The notes under the pieces: generated by a model
What the model was told of the DNA's origin: nothing
Seen by the model: the letters and a program-made list of their open reading frames with translations, nothing else
Database searches by the model: none
Program-made: the position numbers and the translations under genes
Origin: Patiria miniata
Lineage: Eukaryota > Echinodermata > Asteroidea > Valvatida > Asterinidae
Assembly: GCF_015706575.1 (NCBI RefSeq)
Contig: NW_024037070.1
Span: 1,049,874-1,113,873 of the forward strand
DNA length: 64,000 bases
Reading direction: 5' to 3'
In this document: positions 23,907 through 35,330 of the stretch, one piece after another
How positions within the stretch are numbered: the stretch's first letter is position 1
Layout: each line of letters starts with the position of its first letter

Positions 23907-24225
23907 AAAAATTTTCACACTTTTTCCCCTTTCAAGAACTGAATATTCATCACACAAAATGTGAAAACTTATCCCCTTAGTGTGAAAATTTTTCACACTT
24001 TTTTCACCAAAGTGGGGAAAAAATTTGCACCTTTTGCACACAAGTGGGAAAAATTTTCAGACCTTTTTCACACAAGTGGGAAAAATTTTCACCCCTTTTT
24101 CACACAAGTGGGAAAATTTTGTCACATCTGTTTCACAGTGGGAAAAATTACACATTTTTTTCACATTGGGAAAAATTTTCACACCTTTTTCAAACAAGTG
24201 GGAAACATTTTTCACACCTTTGAAA
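23907..24225 (+). repeat. Minisatellite of about 33 bp units
   Basis: Roughly nine units contain CACACAAGTGGGAAAAATTT followed by TCACACCTTTTT, with drift. The 89-residue plus-strand frame across it (FHTFFTQVGK repeated) is a by-product. A short AAT run at 23879-23900 precedes it. Confidence 0.85.
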
Positions 24226-24244
24226 ACTGAAATTACATGTGCAT

Positions 24245-24528
24245 GGATATGTTCTCATGGTCCTCAAAATGCGTATCTCCCAATATGGAAAACAGCAGAT
24301 CATCAATCTTAAACAGAAATATGTTCTTTCGTTTGCTGAAATTCGAAGGAGATTGCTAGAGGAAGACGGCATAAAATTTCAAGGCAATCCATTTCTAGGT
24401 TTTGGCAAAAATATGAGGCAACTGGCCAATTCAAGTCTGGCTATGGTGGCGGTCGGCAACCAGCATTGAACACAGAACAGCTAAATTATCTTGATTCCGA
24501 AATTGTTATTTTCCTTAATATGACGTGA
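24245..24528 (+). pseudogene. Tc1/mariner-like transposase N-terminal fragment
   Basis: The plus strand encodes a first helix-turn-helix-like segment (QQIINLKQKYVLSFAEIRRR, then LLEEDG) and, in the next frame, a second segment with ISRFWQKYEATGQFKSGYGG followed by GRQPALNTEQ. This order matches the paired-type DNA-binding region of Tc1-like transposases. One frameshift near 24382 separates the halves, and a stop at 24526 ends it. The catalytic DDE part is missing. No TIRs were found around it. Confidence 0.6.
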
Positions 24529-25640
24529 AAGATACCAAAAGTTGTAAATCTGATGAAGAAACACTGATTTAGGAGGGGAAAAAATACAAGACTTTTTCTG
24601 TCTTTGTACAGCAGGGCTGCGGTGGCGTCCGTACGTGGACTTGTTTCCCGAACTTGAAAGTCGCGTCGTCGTACATTTTTATCTGTTGACGACTTATAAT
24701 GGTGTTTAAACTTTAACTTTCAAAACTAGTTTCCAAACGCTGGCACTTAGCTGCCGCTTCAGTCATTTCTTCTTCGTGCTTTTTTTTAACTCTCTTGTTG
24801 GACGGCATGATGATGTATCGATATTACATGTACATGTATATCACTGACTGTTTGATGGTAAACGATATCTGAATTTGAAATCTGGGCACTCGAATTTCAT
24901 GAAAAAATCTTACTGGACCTGAACTATTTTTACAAGACCTGTGTCATAAATAAGTAAAAAAAAACCCCAACATTTTGCACTACATGTATGTGACAGGAAG
25001 ACAACAAAATACTACATGTATTTACGAGTCATCCGTTTTGTGTGTGCACTTGGCTAGTTCCCTGGAAAATTAGTCTAATTCTCTTGCAGGGGCACAGCAG
25101 TCCTTCAATAAAGAAAATCCAGGAGAGCTATAATTTGCTCCTTTTTTTTCAAATCTTTGAGGAGAGCAAATGGATTAAAATCCATGGATAAACGACGGTA
25201 AACATTGTTTTTGTTTTGTTTTGTTAAGATCCGTTAAAATTATATGAAAATATTCAGCCGGAACTATTTCCATTGCACTACGAAATCTATACATAAAGGG
25301 CCTCAAAAATGACAAACACTTGCCTTAAGTGTTAACGAAAATATCTGCCGTCGATAATCTTAAAAATAATGGAAAATGCAGGTCATTTATACCATGTGCA
25401 CAATGCTAGTTACGACGACAAACTGGCTAACAATGTCTGAACTTCGCTTGGTACGAACGTGCGATGATGCACTGTGTGTTGTGGACCGGCAGTGGGCCAG
25501 CATTGAGCTTCGTTTATCGGTATGTGATTTCAGTGAAACTCGCTGCATCGTTTCACTTCATATACCAGTAGTATTTCCTCGAAATAAATTCACGAACACG
25601 GGAAATACATACACAGACAAGTGAGATCAAGTTCTGTGAG
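24529..25640. other. No recognised feature
   Basis: AT-rich sequence. The frame at 25376-25624 (+) has no family motif, and AACTTTAACTTTCAAAACTAG-like text is not repeated elsewhere in the window. ACATGTA words occur at 24827-24838 and near 25011. Confidence 0.4.
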
Positions 25641-25890
25641 TATAAGCTTGCAAAGATCGTCTTTCTCCATCGATGTTTTCTTGGCATTTTCACGATGTCT
25701 ATTCCGCGCCGTCCGGCCTGCATTCGCAAATTTTTCGCACCGCATTCGCGCCGTTTTCGCACTGCATTTCGCACATTTTCACTGCGAATTCGCAAGGGGT
25801 GAAAGTCACGCTCAAAATGCGAAATCATACTGCGAATGCGAAAGCGAATTTTTTTCACAAATTTTCCCATTCCATTTCGCAGTGTTAGGT
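25641..25890. repeat. Degenerate CGCATTCGCA-type repeat
   Basis: Short GCGAAT, TTCGCA and GCATTTCGCA words recur in both orientations, forming a loose inverted arrangement around 25775-25850. The overlapping frames on both strands are by-products. It directly precedes the TGACGTCA-rich repeat. Confidence 0.5.
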
Positions 25891-26800
25891 TTCAATTGCA
25901 CTGTACTGTAGCTCTAGTTTTTCTTCTTTTTCAGCCATTCCCCATAGCATTTGTACACGTTTTTACAGTGGAAGGCACTTTGGGCACTAAAATCAATCCG
26001 ATTGACTTTATACTCAGCACACACGTAGACCAGCATCTGAAGATGTGTACCAAACATTGACATCATCATGACGTCATCACGAGTCACGTGACGTCACATA
26101 ATATGCGATTTTTCTATTGTGACCATTTTTTTGCAGAATTCGGCTAGATCTGACAGATTGGGCTATATCTCCAGAACTACAGGTCCGATTCGGTTGAAAG
26201 TTGGTATGTACCTAAACTGGGAAGTTTTATAGAGGAAAATGAAGTGACGTCACGATGACGTCATCACGTGACAGGTGACGTCATATTGAAAGAGCATATT
26301 TTGAAGGCATATATATCTACAGAACTGCAGGTCTGATTGGGTTGAAACTTGGTATGTACCTAAACTGGGATGTGTTATAGATGAACATTTAAGTGTCGTC
26401 ACGATGACGTCATCACGTGACATGTGACGTCATATTAATATTGCATATTTTGAAGGCATATATCTACAGAACTGCAGGTCTGATTTGGTTGAAACTTGGT
26501 ATGTACCTAAACCGGGATGTGTTATAGATGAACATTTAAGTGACGTCACGATGACGTAATCACGTGACATGTGACGTCATATTAAATGTGGATATTTTAA
26601 AGGCCAATATCTACAGAACTACAGGTCTGATTGGGTTGAAACTTGGTTTGTACGTATTAAGTTCGATAGGCCATAGATATATGCACAAAATTTCGATAAA
26701 TGTGTGACGTCATAATGACGTCATAAAAAGTCCTTCATGACAGTTCTTGATAAAACTGTTGCCGAAACAGCTATGGGATTGTCCACAATCACAGGTCTAG
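25891..26800 (+). repeat. TGACGTCA-rich repeat, third locus
   Basis: Four units of about 135-150 bp each contain CTACAGAACT, GGTCTGATTGGGTTGAAACT and a GACGTCACGATGACGTCATC-like double palindrome. Its start (TTTCAATTGCACTGTACTGT) corresponds to the reverse of 23355-23372, and its whole length is the reverse of 14985-15760. Confidence 0.85.
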
Positions 26801-27191
26801 TTTTAAAGTGGATTTTGTTCCCTTATAAGTTATAGGAACCGCGTACTCCTAGAACTATGCATAGACACAGAACCCCGCAAAATTGTTTGCAGCACGAAAC
26901 ACCAATTAACTTTGCGTGAGCGGAGCATCATGTTCTAGGAGTAGGAACTGGGCCCTACACTACATGATCGCCATTTTTCGGGGCATTTTCAAAGGGTTCA
27001 CTTTGCACTTGAAAAAAAAAATCGGAAAATCACGCCAAAATAAATTTTTCTTCTAACTTTGTAACGGGTAAATAAACTCACCATTTATAAATGAGAGTGT
27101 TTAGAACTTGATGAAATTTCACTTACTGTGAAATTTCAGTTAAAACTTTTGCTCTAGCTAGGCGCTAGTAGGCCTACAAGCGAAAAATCAA

Positions 27192-28211
27192 GGCAGTGGA
27201 AATTTAGCTGGAGACGGCAAACCTTTAGTAAACGTTAGCTTGCCGGATATGCACTGAACATGCGCAGTTACGTTTTTTTGTACTTAAACATTTTCCGGTG
27301 ACAAATTTTAGTCTGGCTCCATGCCAACATTATCGTTGTAACTTCGTATTCACAAGATGGGAATCAGACCATTTTACAATTTCGGACTTTATTTCCCTTA
27401 AAAAAAATCATCCAGAGCCACAAATCTGAAAAAGAAAATGTAATACTCTGCAATAAAATGTTTGAGACATGTTAAAATAATAAAAGAAGAATATTCTTAT
27501 TTTTGGGGGATGGGGAAAAAAAACCTTAGAAATGTCGCCAGCAGGGTAGGGATCGAACCCGGGTCTTCCCGCTCATGAGATCCGTTGCTTATCCACTAGA
27601 CCACAGTTGCTACACAATCGTTGGTGGTAATTTAGCCCTATCTTAGAGAGTACAGTGCCCTCTGTTGATAGGGATTGCCGCCAGCAAACCTTTAGTAAAC
27701 GTTAGCTTGCCGGGATTACCGCTGTCATATGAAAATCGGACTCGTATGAAAATCGGACTCTTTTTCCCTTTTATTGGTTAAACCCTCTCAGGTGATCGGT
27801 CCCTCTCCTAATTATTAAAGTAATTGCAGAATACACCGCCAATCGGAAATACACCCCTAAATTCTCTGGCTACGAGGTTGGAATCACTGGAAAAGAAACA
27901 ATACACGGATACTGAGTGGGGGTCTCCTTGAGAACGAAGCAACACAAAAGTAATGGGAGCTGCTGAAAAAAATTGTAAGTCCAAACCAACTACCCTGTCA
28001 CCGGCCGGCTACGCAGATACGGAGTGGGAGTGTAGCGCTGAGGACAATCAACCGTGACTCCGTAACTGGCTACGAGGTGGATAGATCGAGTGGCAGGGTA
28101 TTCTGCAATTGTGTCTAATTATCTATGCATGAGCATGCGCAATACCACCAATGAGTCCGTATTTCATAAAACCTAAATTCATGCTACACCGCCGTCAAAA
28201 TATCCACTATC
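27192..28211. mobile_element. 1.02 kb element with 9 bp target duplication
   Basis: The direct repeat AAAAATCAA at 27183-27191 and 28212-28220 flanks it, and the related copy at 40330 has the unoccupied site. The ends are only weakly inverted (GGCAGTGGAAATTT versus GATAGTGGATATTT). A perfect 30 bp direct repeat containing CTTTAGTAAACGTTAGCTTG occurs inside at 27217 and 27684. A 9 bp duplication is typical of Mutator-like elements, so that class is likely but unproven. It carries a tRNA-like segment. Confidence 0.75.
27533..27613 (-). pseudogene. tRNA-like sequence, probably a SINE head
   Basis: On the minus strand there is an A-box TGGTCTAGTGG and a B-box GGTTCGATCC at tRNA spacing, with CTCATGA in the anticodon-loop position (CAT). 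The anticodon and acceptor stems pair poorly, so I do not call a working tRNA. It lies between the 30 bp direct repeats inside the 1.02 kb element. Confidence 0.6.
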
Positions 28212-28479
28212 AAAAATCAAAGTGCGCCACGTTGGGGGCCGCGCTACTCCTAGAACTATGATGCTCCGCTCACGCATGAGCGGAGCATCATAGTTCTGGC
28301 GATCGTGAAGCATAGGGCCGGTTCCTACCGGTATAAGGGAACAAAATCCACTTTAAAATTATTGGACCTACCAAACTAGTTGGCGACATTCTCAATAAAC
28401 AGGTATGTCATAGATAGAGAGTAGGGTTTTGATTTTTTGAGGGAATTTTTTTTTTTGGGGGGGGGGGGTAAAATTTCCA

Positions 28480-28918
28480 TACTGGGTCACCACTTTACCT
28501 GCCGCCAAACACATCAATTTCACCTCACCTTGTGATTTCACCCAAGAGGAATCCAGGAAGCGGTACGTTATCGCATGACATCGACAACCATAAAAACGCA
28601 TGAGCCGGCCAATGATAGTGCAATACGTCATTATGAATATTTATTTTCTCATGAATATTTAGTTTATTTCAATGGATACTTCAAATACGTAAAAAGATTG
28701 ATCATTGCCACAGCGATTGTGCGCGGCCTAGCGGTTACAAGTCTCGTGTTTCAAGCAAGAGTCCGAGGTTCGAATCTCGATGAAGTAAGTGACTGATTAA
28801 TAAATAGGAATAAAGGAAAGGAGAGGATGAGAGTAGAGGAGGGAAAGTGGAGGGAATAACCATAATGGATGCAACTTTTGGCGCTTGAAAATTAATTGAA
28901 AAAAGTGGTGATCCAGTA
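28480..28918. mobile_element. 439 bp TIR element carrying a tRNA-like segment
   Basis: The ends are inverted: TACTGG(G/A)TCACCACTTT. The insertion splits a repeat whose intact form is at 19131. A CA dinucleotide occurs at each edge. Within it, 28719-28795 has a tRNA-like A-box (GGCCTAGCGGTTA) and B-box (GGTTCGAATCTC), so a SINE head was either captured or inserted. Confidence 0.7.
28719..28795 (+). pseudogene. tRNA-like segment with A and B boxes
   Basis: GCGCGGCCTAGCGGTTACAA and GAGGTTCGAATCTC are at the spacing of internal pol III promoters. The stem pairing expected of a tRNA is poor and no CCA-adjacent acceptor is seen. A SINE head is the most likely explanation. Confidence 0.5.
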
Positions 28919-29248
28919 CAGAAATTTTTCCTTTGGGGGTAAAATGACGATGACAGCACGGCGACAACACGCGACCCGAAAGTAAAGATGGCGATCACCA
29001 CGCGATGTACCGTGAGCATGCACGGCGCGCTGAATCGCAAGGCACAAACCGCGCAGGAAAATCGTGGTTTCTACCCAAAGAATCTGTTCAAAATTGCAAA
29101 ACGGGTGTCATTAGAATTGAGAAAAGTCTGCTTTGAATTGAAAAGGTGATTTTTGAGCAATAAAAAATATTTTTGACTCTAATTTGATCAAAACAAAACA
29201 TAGGCCCTACACTTCACGATCGCCACAGTTCTAGGAGTAGGCCTAGGT

Positions 29249-31162
29249 TAGTCCGAGTAACTTGGACCCAACTTATCGCCTTTTTAACATTCGGACATGG
29301 TCTGGTGATAGTGGGGTCCAAGCTAATCCTTATATGCTGAGCAACACAATTCTGTCATTGACCCAAAAACCCAACATTGCCCAACAAAAACATCAGATTT
29401 CACCCTCAAAACGGCCTCCAAATTACTAGATACGCCACCTGAGGTACAAGTAGACATTGATAATTAAGATGGTTGTACTGAAGTTTACTTACGATCCGGA
29501 TGAAAAAAGAAATTTCCCGCTCAATTCCGAGAGCTACCCTCGCGATTGTGAGCACGTTAAATTTCCGATTCGCGTTAATGTTTGAACGACGCAATGTGGT
29601 CTTCATGCCCAGCATTCATTCGATGGTTCCCGTATCCCGAGTGCGATTCCGTTACCGAGCGCGCGCGATGCATCGATTATGATAATGAGTAGACTGGATC
29701 ACGTTTGTAAACACAAGTGCATTTCGAACGGTAAAAGGGAATCGGGAACCAGCTTGAACTGGTATCCGCCCATAAAGCTGCCCTATTTCCCGATTATCGT
29801 TTGAAATGCACTTGTGTTTACAAACGTGATCCAGTCTACTCATTATCATAATCGATGCATCGCGCGCGCTCGGTAACGGAATCGCACTCAGGATACGAGA
29901 ACCATAGAATGTACACTGGGCATGAAGACTACATCGCGTCATTCAAACATTAACACGAATCGGAAATTTAACGTGTTCATGATCGCAAGGGGAGCTCTCG
30001 GAATTGAACAGGAAATTTCACTTTTCATCCGGATTGTAAGTAAACTTCAGTACAACCATCTTAATTATCGATGTCTACTTGTACCTCAGGTGGCGTATCT
30101 AGTAATTTGGAGGCCGTTTTGAGAGTGCAATCTGATGTTTTTGTTGGGTTTTTGGGTCAATGAAAGAATTGTGTTGCTCGGCATATATGGATTAGCTTGG
30201 ACCCCACTATCGCCAGACCATGTCCGAATGTTAAAAAGGCGATAAGTTGGGTCTGTTGTGTGCTTTCTTGTTATTTGCGCAATCATAAGAATGCGCATGC
30301 ACATTCTTATGATGGCGCATCCAGATCCTTGCGCAATCTTCACCAAAAAACCTCTTCCAGATTGAGCGCAAATTCTAAAGAATGCGCGACAAGATAACAA
30401 TCTTGTCGCTGCCGAGCACCGGCTGCGCTTGGCAAGTCTAGCTGCATCCTCGTTCACTGATTCTTAACAATTATACTGTTGCAACACAAGGTCCCTTACC
30501 TAGGAAAAGATTTAACGATGAAAAGTAGAGTGGATATGAAAGTATATCAAAATAAGAGACATAATAATACTTAATAGTGTAGTGGAAAGAATTCTGATTT
30601 TTGGGATAACAAAAGGGGGGCGTAAGAATGAAGAATGTGAAGACATCCCATAGCGCTAATACTATTTGCCACTTAAATTGCTATTGTTCACACCCCCACC
30701 ATTACGCCGCAGAGCTGGATTGTATCTAGTCTGAAACAGAACAATTTTAGCAGCTTCTGGACATCGTTTTTTTCGTGACATGCATATGATACATACAGGG
30801 ACTTGTAACTTGTCTAGCCTAAACAAAGCACTTCCCAGACTAGTTCCCAGTCCTCCGTTATTACAAAACTTCCCATAGTGGGCAAAAAAAAGCAATAATA
30901 ACAGGTTTAATTTGATTCAAATTATCGTAGTTATACGAGTACAGAAGCATAGATCATTTCTTTCCTCGTTATTTGAATTATATTCCCTTTAACCGCTATC
31001 AATTTCATTTAACATAATTATGCCGTGCAATGTTTGTTAAGATTGCGCAAAATTCATAAATTGCGCACGTGATATTCTCACGCAATCTTAAGAATGCGCG
31101 CTCATTCTTAAGATTGCGTGATTTGCAAGAAAGCGCACAACAGGTTCAAGTTACTCGGACTA
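29249..31162. mobile_element. Type A palindromic element, 9 bp target duplication
   Basis: The ends read TAGTCCGAGTAACTTGGACC and its complement, flanked by GGCCTAGGT on both sides (29240-29248 and 31163-31171). Without its own insert the element is an almost perfect palindrome of about 1 kb with arms near 500 bp and a centre near 29750. Open frames on the arms are mirror images of one another. The 9 bp duplication and long arms suggest a Mutator-like foldback. The right terminal block is interrupted at 30254. Confidence 0.9.
30254..31142. mobile_element. 889 bp TIR element nested in the type A terminus
   Basis: The ends are TGTTGTG(T/C)GCTTTCTTG in inverted order. Flanks GGTC and GGTT suggest a 4 bp duplication with one later change. 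It interrupts the type A end between GTTGGGTC and CAAGTTACTCGG. Subterminal palindromes such as GCGCAATCATAAGAATGCGC occur at both ends (near 30278 and 31080). The minus-strand frame 30662-30895 with a CIICMSRKKRC stretch is not recognised. Confidence 0.8.
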
Positions 31163-31269
31163 GGCCTAGGTTAGGGCTAGTCAAAGTAACTTGGACCCAA
31201 CTTATCGCCTTTTTAACATTCACCAGACCATGTCCGAATGTTAAAAAGGCGATAAGTTGGGTCCAAGTT

Positions 31270-32683
31270 AGCTTGAGTAACTCCAGCTCCAATGCCTATC
31301 GCATTAGAGCTGGAGTCACAACTACGTTATAACTACCAGGTCGTAAGAATCCCGAAATCCCGGACTCTGTATCCCCAGTGCATTGCAAAAACGGTCCATT
31401 TTCCCTATATTATCCCGACCCAGATTCCATAATTCATACCTCATACGATGCAACAGACATTCATGAAGCTAGAAATCGACTTCAAACAGAAAAAAGACTA
31501 AAATATGAAAATTTCGGATGATTTTGGTGGCGATTCTCCAGAAACCATGAGAAAACATCGCGCGACACTATTCTGCCGACTGCCGTTGACCAAGAAAAAA
31601 AAAAAACATTGGCCCATAAAAACATCAGATTTACCACAAAACGGCCTCCAAATTACTAGATACGCCACTTGAGGTACAAAGAGAGATCGATGATTAAAAT
31701 CGAGGCACTAAAATCTGCTTATGAGTCGGATGAAAAGTGAAATTTCCCGTTCAATTCCGAGAGCTCCCCTCGCGATAGATCGTGAACACGTTTAATTTCC
31801 GACTGAGCGTGCGTCAATTTTGGCAAAGCGCACTGCGGCTGTTACCTGTCATTCCAAAATCTTTGGTGCTCTGTAAAGTGCCCAGATGCAATACGCGAGG
31901 GGGAAGGAAGAGCGCACACAAGAGGGCGCGCTTCACTGCAGAGTCCTTCAAAGATTTTGGAATGACAGGTAACAGCCACGGTGCGCTTTGCCAAAATTGA
32001 CGCACGCTCAGTAGATGATTAAAGCTTTCGTCTGGTTCCTTGACCCCTTTAGCCTCTTGACTATTATTAGGGTGGCCGGGAAACATTCTGGAGACGCCAT
32101 GCTTGTCAAAAACCGTCTGCATTCTTTGACGAATTACCATGATTTTTTGATAACTTGACCTCTGAAGGTAATGAATTTAACAATTTTGTGCTATTTAGCA
32201 GTCATACCATAGCTGGGTTGATTTTCTGCTCACAAAATAATTTCGATCTTTAATTAATTTTCGGCTCCCCTAGCAAAGGGACGCTCCGCGCACAGGCCGT
32301 ACGTGGCTTTGTGACTTATAATACGGAGGTAGTCCAGTATTTCAGTCACATTTATGGGACTAGGTCAATGGCAGTCGGCAGAATAGTGTTGCGCGACGTT
32401 TTCACATGGTTTCTGGAGAATCGCCACCAAAATCATCCGAAATTTTCATATTTTAGTCTTCGTTGTTCTGTTTGAAGTCGATTACTAACTTCATGAATGT
32501 CTGTTGCATCGTATGAGGTATGAATTATGGAATCTGGGTCGGAATAATGACCGTTTTTGTAATGCACTGGGGATACAGAGTCCAGGATTTCGGGATTCTT
32601 ACAACCCGGTAGTTATAACGTAGTTGTGACTCCAGCTCTAATGCGACAGGCATTAGAGCTGGAGTTACTCAAGCTACGTGTAG
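31270..32683. mobile_element. Type B foldback, 1.4 kb, inside the minimal type A
   Basis: Arms of over 300 bp begin AGCTTGAGTAACTCCAGCT and mirror each other, with landmarks CAACTACGTTATAACTACC and GATTTTGGTGGCGATTCTCC. GTCCAAGTT flanks it (31261-31269 and 32684-32692), with eight extra bases ACGTGTAG at the right end. The interior includes an arm-like piece of type A (31603-31800) and a 211 bp palindrome. Confidence 0.8.
31802..32012. repeat. 211 bp palindrome inside type B
   Basis: The arms, starting ACTGAGCGTGCGTCAATTTT, are complementary for roughly 90 bp each, with CTGTTACCTGTCATTCCAAA near the turn. It follows directly after type A arm sequence and could be a separate small foldback. 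Confidence 0.75.
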
Positions 32684-32717
32684 GTCCAAGTTACTCGGAC
32701 TAGGTTAGGGCCGCGCC

Positions 32718-33912
32718 TAGACCCGTGAACGTGGCGTTGTATACAACGCCATGCTGTTGTGTATTTTGGAACCTAGCGAAATCGATCCGCCACACATAAT
32801 TTCGTATGGATGTTGAGTACTCACCTAGAAATCTAAATTTGCCTTCCCGCGTGTTCAGGATGTGTCATTTCGACGAAATTCGCCATCAATGAAGACACAT
32901 ACGAACCTGTAGAAATTCGATTTTAACCTGACAAGTGACCCTGACAAATGACCCTGGACGAGTACCCAGGGTCATTTGCGTGCAAAATTATCGGAGCCCT
33001 CCGAGCTACCCGTCTGCTTCATGATGTGGCGCATATGATAGGCGGCGTCTGATTGGCCAATAACGAGGCCACGTGATAAACGCAGCTAATAATTTGGAAT
33101 CGCACTTACGATCCGGACAAAAGGAATGCCCGGAGCGTCAGTGCGATACCAAATTATCCGCAGCATTTATCAGGTAGTAAATCACATGCATCAGGAGGAG
33201 GTTGCAGGACTTCTACTTCGACATCGAGATCTTGCAAGATTTGACCTTGAATTTCGTTTGAATGCCAGATTTGGCGTAAAAGCAGATTCCAACATGTTCA
33301 AGAAAGCTTGATATGTGAATACTTATCACACGGTAAGGCAATGTTCAGTTTCACGGAAGGACAATTTCGCTTGGTTCGAACATGTACAAGAGCGTGGCGT
33401 AGTTTATACTAGCTTGAGTATCTCCAGCTGACATGCTCCATATTCATTCACATGTAACGCTGGAGGCATAACCTGTTCGTTAGAATGTGGTAGCAATAGA
33501 CCCTAAAAAAATGGCCTCTCAAAAATTGTTCATTTTCACCTCTAATATCCCACCCCAGAGTTCATTTACATACCTCATACATTCAGCAGTCATTTACGAA
33601 GCCTAATGTTCGACTTGAAACAGACCACACACGCCGGCCACTGGATCGGAGCGCCCTCTGTGCATCGAGTGTGCCCGTGCCATGCCCGGGACCGGTCCTG
33701 CCACAAATTTATGCAACTTTTTCCGCTCCACGTGTATACATTTCCATTTAGTCGAGCTGTCTCAACGGTTCGAGTTGTCCGGGTCGAGTTGTCTCAACGG
33801 TCGACTTGTCTCAACGGTCGAGTTGTCTCAACGGTCGACTTGTCCCGAGTCGAGTTGTCTCAACGGTCGACTTGTCTGACATTCGTTTATACAAGCCACG
33901 TTCACGGGTCTA
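32718..33912. mobile_element. Type C element, 9 bp target duplication
   Basis: The ends are TAGACCCGTGAACGTGGC and its complement, with GGCCGCGCC on both sides (32709-32717 and 33913-33921). The interior at 33419-33615 resembles one arm of type B. A minisatellite lies near the right end. Very short relatives made almost only of the ends occur at 44641 and 45591. No transposase is recognised; the 61-residue frame at 33126-33311 is unassigned. Confidence 0.9.
33751..33878 (+). repeat. Minisatellite with GTCTCAACGGTCGA units
   Basis: About seven units of 15-16 bp alternate GTCGAGTTGTCTCAACG and GTCGACTTGTCTCAACG. It sits just inside the right end of the type C element. Confidence 0.85.
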
Positions 33913-33931
33913 GGCCGCGCCACGTATAGTC

Positions 33932-34607
33932 GGACTCCCTATTATCGCGGCATCCCTATTATCGCGGCATGGGAAATTTCTCTTTTTGCGTTGTCAAAAC
34001 TCCTTCAAGTGGCGATTTTTATCCAGTTCACCAGTCATCAAGGATTTTCTACTGAGTGGTATAAAAAGGACGATTAAAAAATGTTGTGTCTTTCGGGACT
34101 TTTAACGATTTTAATAAATATTAACGTTTTCCAAAACTTGCAAAATTTTCCCTCACCGTGTCTGCTAAAAGGTACTGTCTATATTTTAACATAAATCTTT
34201 AATTGTGCTCTGTCCATGAAAGTTCCATTGTCTGGTTCCCATTCTTCAGCTGCAAATGTAAAATGAAGTCGAATGACGATATTTGCAGCACGAAATCGTA
34301 ACAACTTTTACAGGATCAAAATAAGCACCGCGCGTTAACGAAAATAAAACGGCACACCGTGTAAAGTGAATGGCGCCCTCAATCGCTGATCAGTAGACTT
34401 GCCTCAGGGATTTGTGTTCTCCTTTCGGGGGAAGGGCAGGGTCTTAAGAAATCATTCTGCAGAAATATAGTCTGTAATCAACTTGAACGTTACAGGGAAA
34501 ATATCAGACTTTATTCAGGGGATGTTTTGGTCAAACATTAACTATGAACAAAAAAGTTGGGATCATCATAAAAACCACTTCCCACATACCGCGATAATAG
34601 GGAGTCC
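33932..34607. mobile_element. TIR element with CCTATTATCGCGG ends
   Basis: The inverted ends are GGACTCCCTATTATCGCGG. The left end is partly doubled (CCCTATTATCGCGGCAT at 33937 and 33954), and a third end-like copy, CCGCGATAATAGGG, occurs at about 34788-34801. No target duplication is clear. It starts 10 bp after the type C element's right duplication. Confidence 0.65.
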
Positions 34608-34959
34608 ACCTCCGTTCGCACACTCCGCGCATGTCTATTTTCACAGGCATCGTACACGGAATAGACCACACCACCGTCGGATTTTTTTATATTAATTTAA
34701 AAAGGAAGAGTTATACAGCACAAAAGACAGGACAATTCAGGAAGGTTAGTGGGCAATCTCTATTCCGAACGAGAAACATGATAAGTACCGCGATAATAGG
34801 GCAACCCATCCTACTCCTAGAACTATGAGGCTCCACGTACATAGGCAGCTTACCCCGCAAAACTCTACAAAACACCAACTAAGTACAAAAACGTCCACCA
34901 CAACCAAGCTATTTCCCACAGAACCGCTGCACAGTTTGCCCCTAACCTCCGTACAATAC

Positions 34960-35230
34960 CTCATGACATACTGACGTTATGTGCACCAAACAAACATCGG
35001 TGGATTCTGTCGGTTTTTAGGCCAAAATGATGAAAAATAATGCCCTTTCCGCACTGAGCCAACCTGACACTTGAAACATGCACGCGCACAGAATGATTTA
35101 ACGTTGCTTTCGAGTTTATTTTCCAGATTAAGTCAGTCAGCATCGCAAATGGAATTTCTGAACCCAGCGGCCCAATAGATAAGGACACATAGAATACTAC
35201 GACGTAAAAATTGGCTTCTCCAACAAGGTA
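34960..35230 (+). repeat. Inverted partner of 38640-38800
   Basis: Segment 35090-35200 (AACGTTGCTTTCGAGTTTAT, AACCCAGCGGCCCAATAGAT) is matched in reverse by 38690-38800. Part of it recurs at 35985-36010 (reverse) and 36475-36520 (forward). It appears to be a fragment of a larger palindromic element. Confidence 0.65.
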
Positions 35231-35330
35231 AAAATATTGAAATTATTGGTCATAATTTTTTTCGCCCGGTTTTGAGCACTTCATACCCTGGACTCCCTCC
35301 GTTACGTAGGGAGGAAAGGGAGTCCACCTG

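Larger units (their letters stand above)
26965..28240 (-). repeat. GTGCGCCACGTTAGGG-family copy 2, interrupted
   Basis: The segments 26965-27191 and 28212-28240 together correspond to 40300-40510 in reverse, with TTTTCAAAGGGTTCACTTTG-like, TTTGCTCTAGCTAGGCGCTA and GTGCGCCACGTT. The intervening 1.02 kb is a separate element. Confidence 0.75.
28290..29040 (+). repeat. Dispersed repeat, second copy, interrupted
   Basis: The parts 28290-28470 and 28925-29040 match 19131-19375 (CCAAACTAGTTGG, TATGTCATAGATA, GTAAAATGACGATGACA, TGTACCGTGAGCATGCA). The insertion at 28480-28918 separates them. A 25 bp-class palindrome containing ATGATGCTCCGCTCACGC lies just before it at 28256-28296. Confidence 0.7.
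31178..32702. mobile_element. Minimal type A element, 9 bp target duplication
   Basis: It starts TAGTCAAAGTAACTTGGACC and ends GGACTA, with GGTTAGGGC on both sides (31169-31177 and 32703-32711). Apart from an inserted element it consists only of the two terminal blocks facing each other, about 110 bp in total. It stands 6 bp past the right duplication of the preceding type A element. Confidence 0.85.

Noticed and set aside
23961-24230. 89-residue plus-strand protein with FHTFFTQVGK repeats
   Set aside because: It is the translation of a drifting 33 bp minisatellite, with an overlapping frame of the same nature.
27533-28795. Two functional tRNA genes (27533-27613 minus, 28719-28795 plus)
   Set aside because: A and B boxes are good, but anticodon and acceptor stems pair poorly and both lie inside mobile elements. 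SINE heads are more likely.
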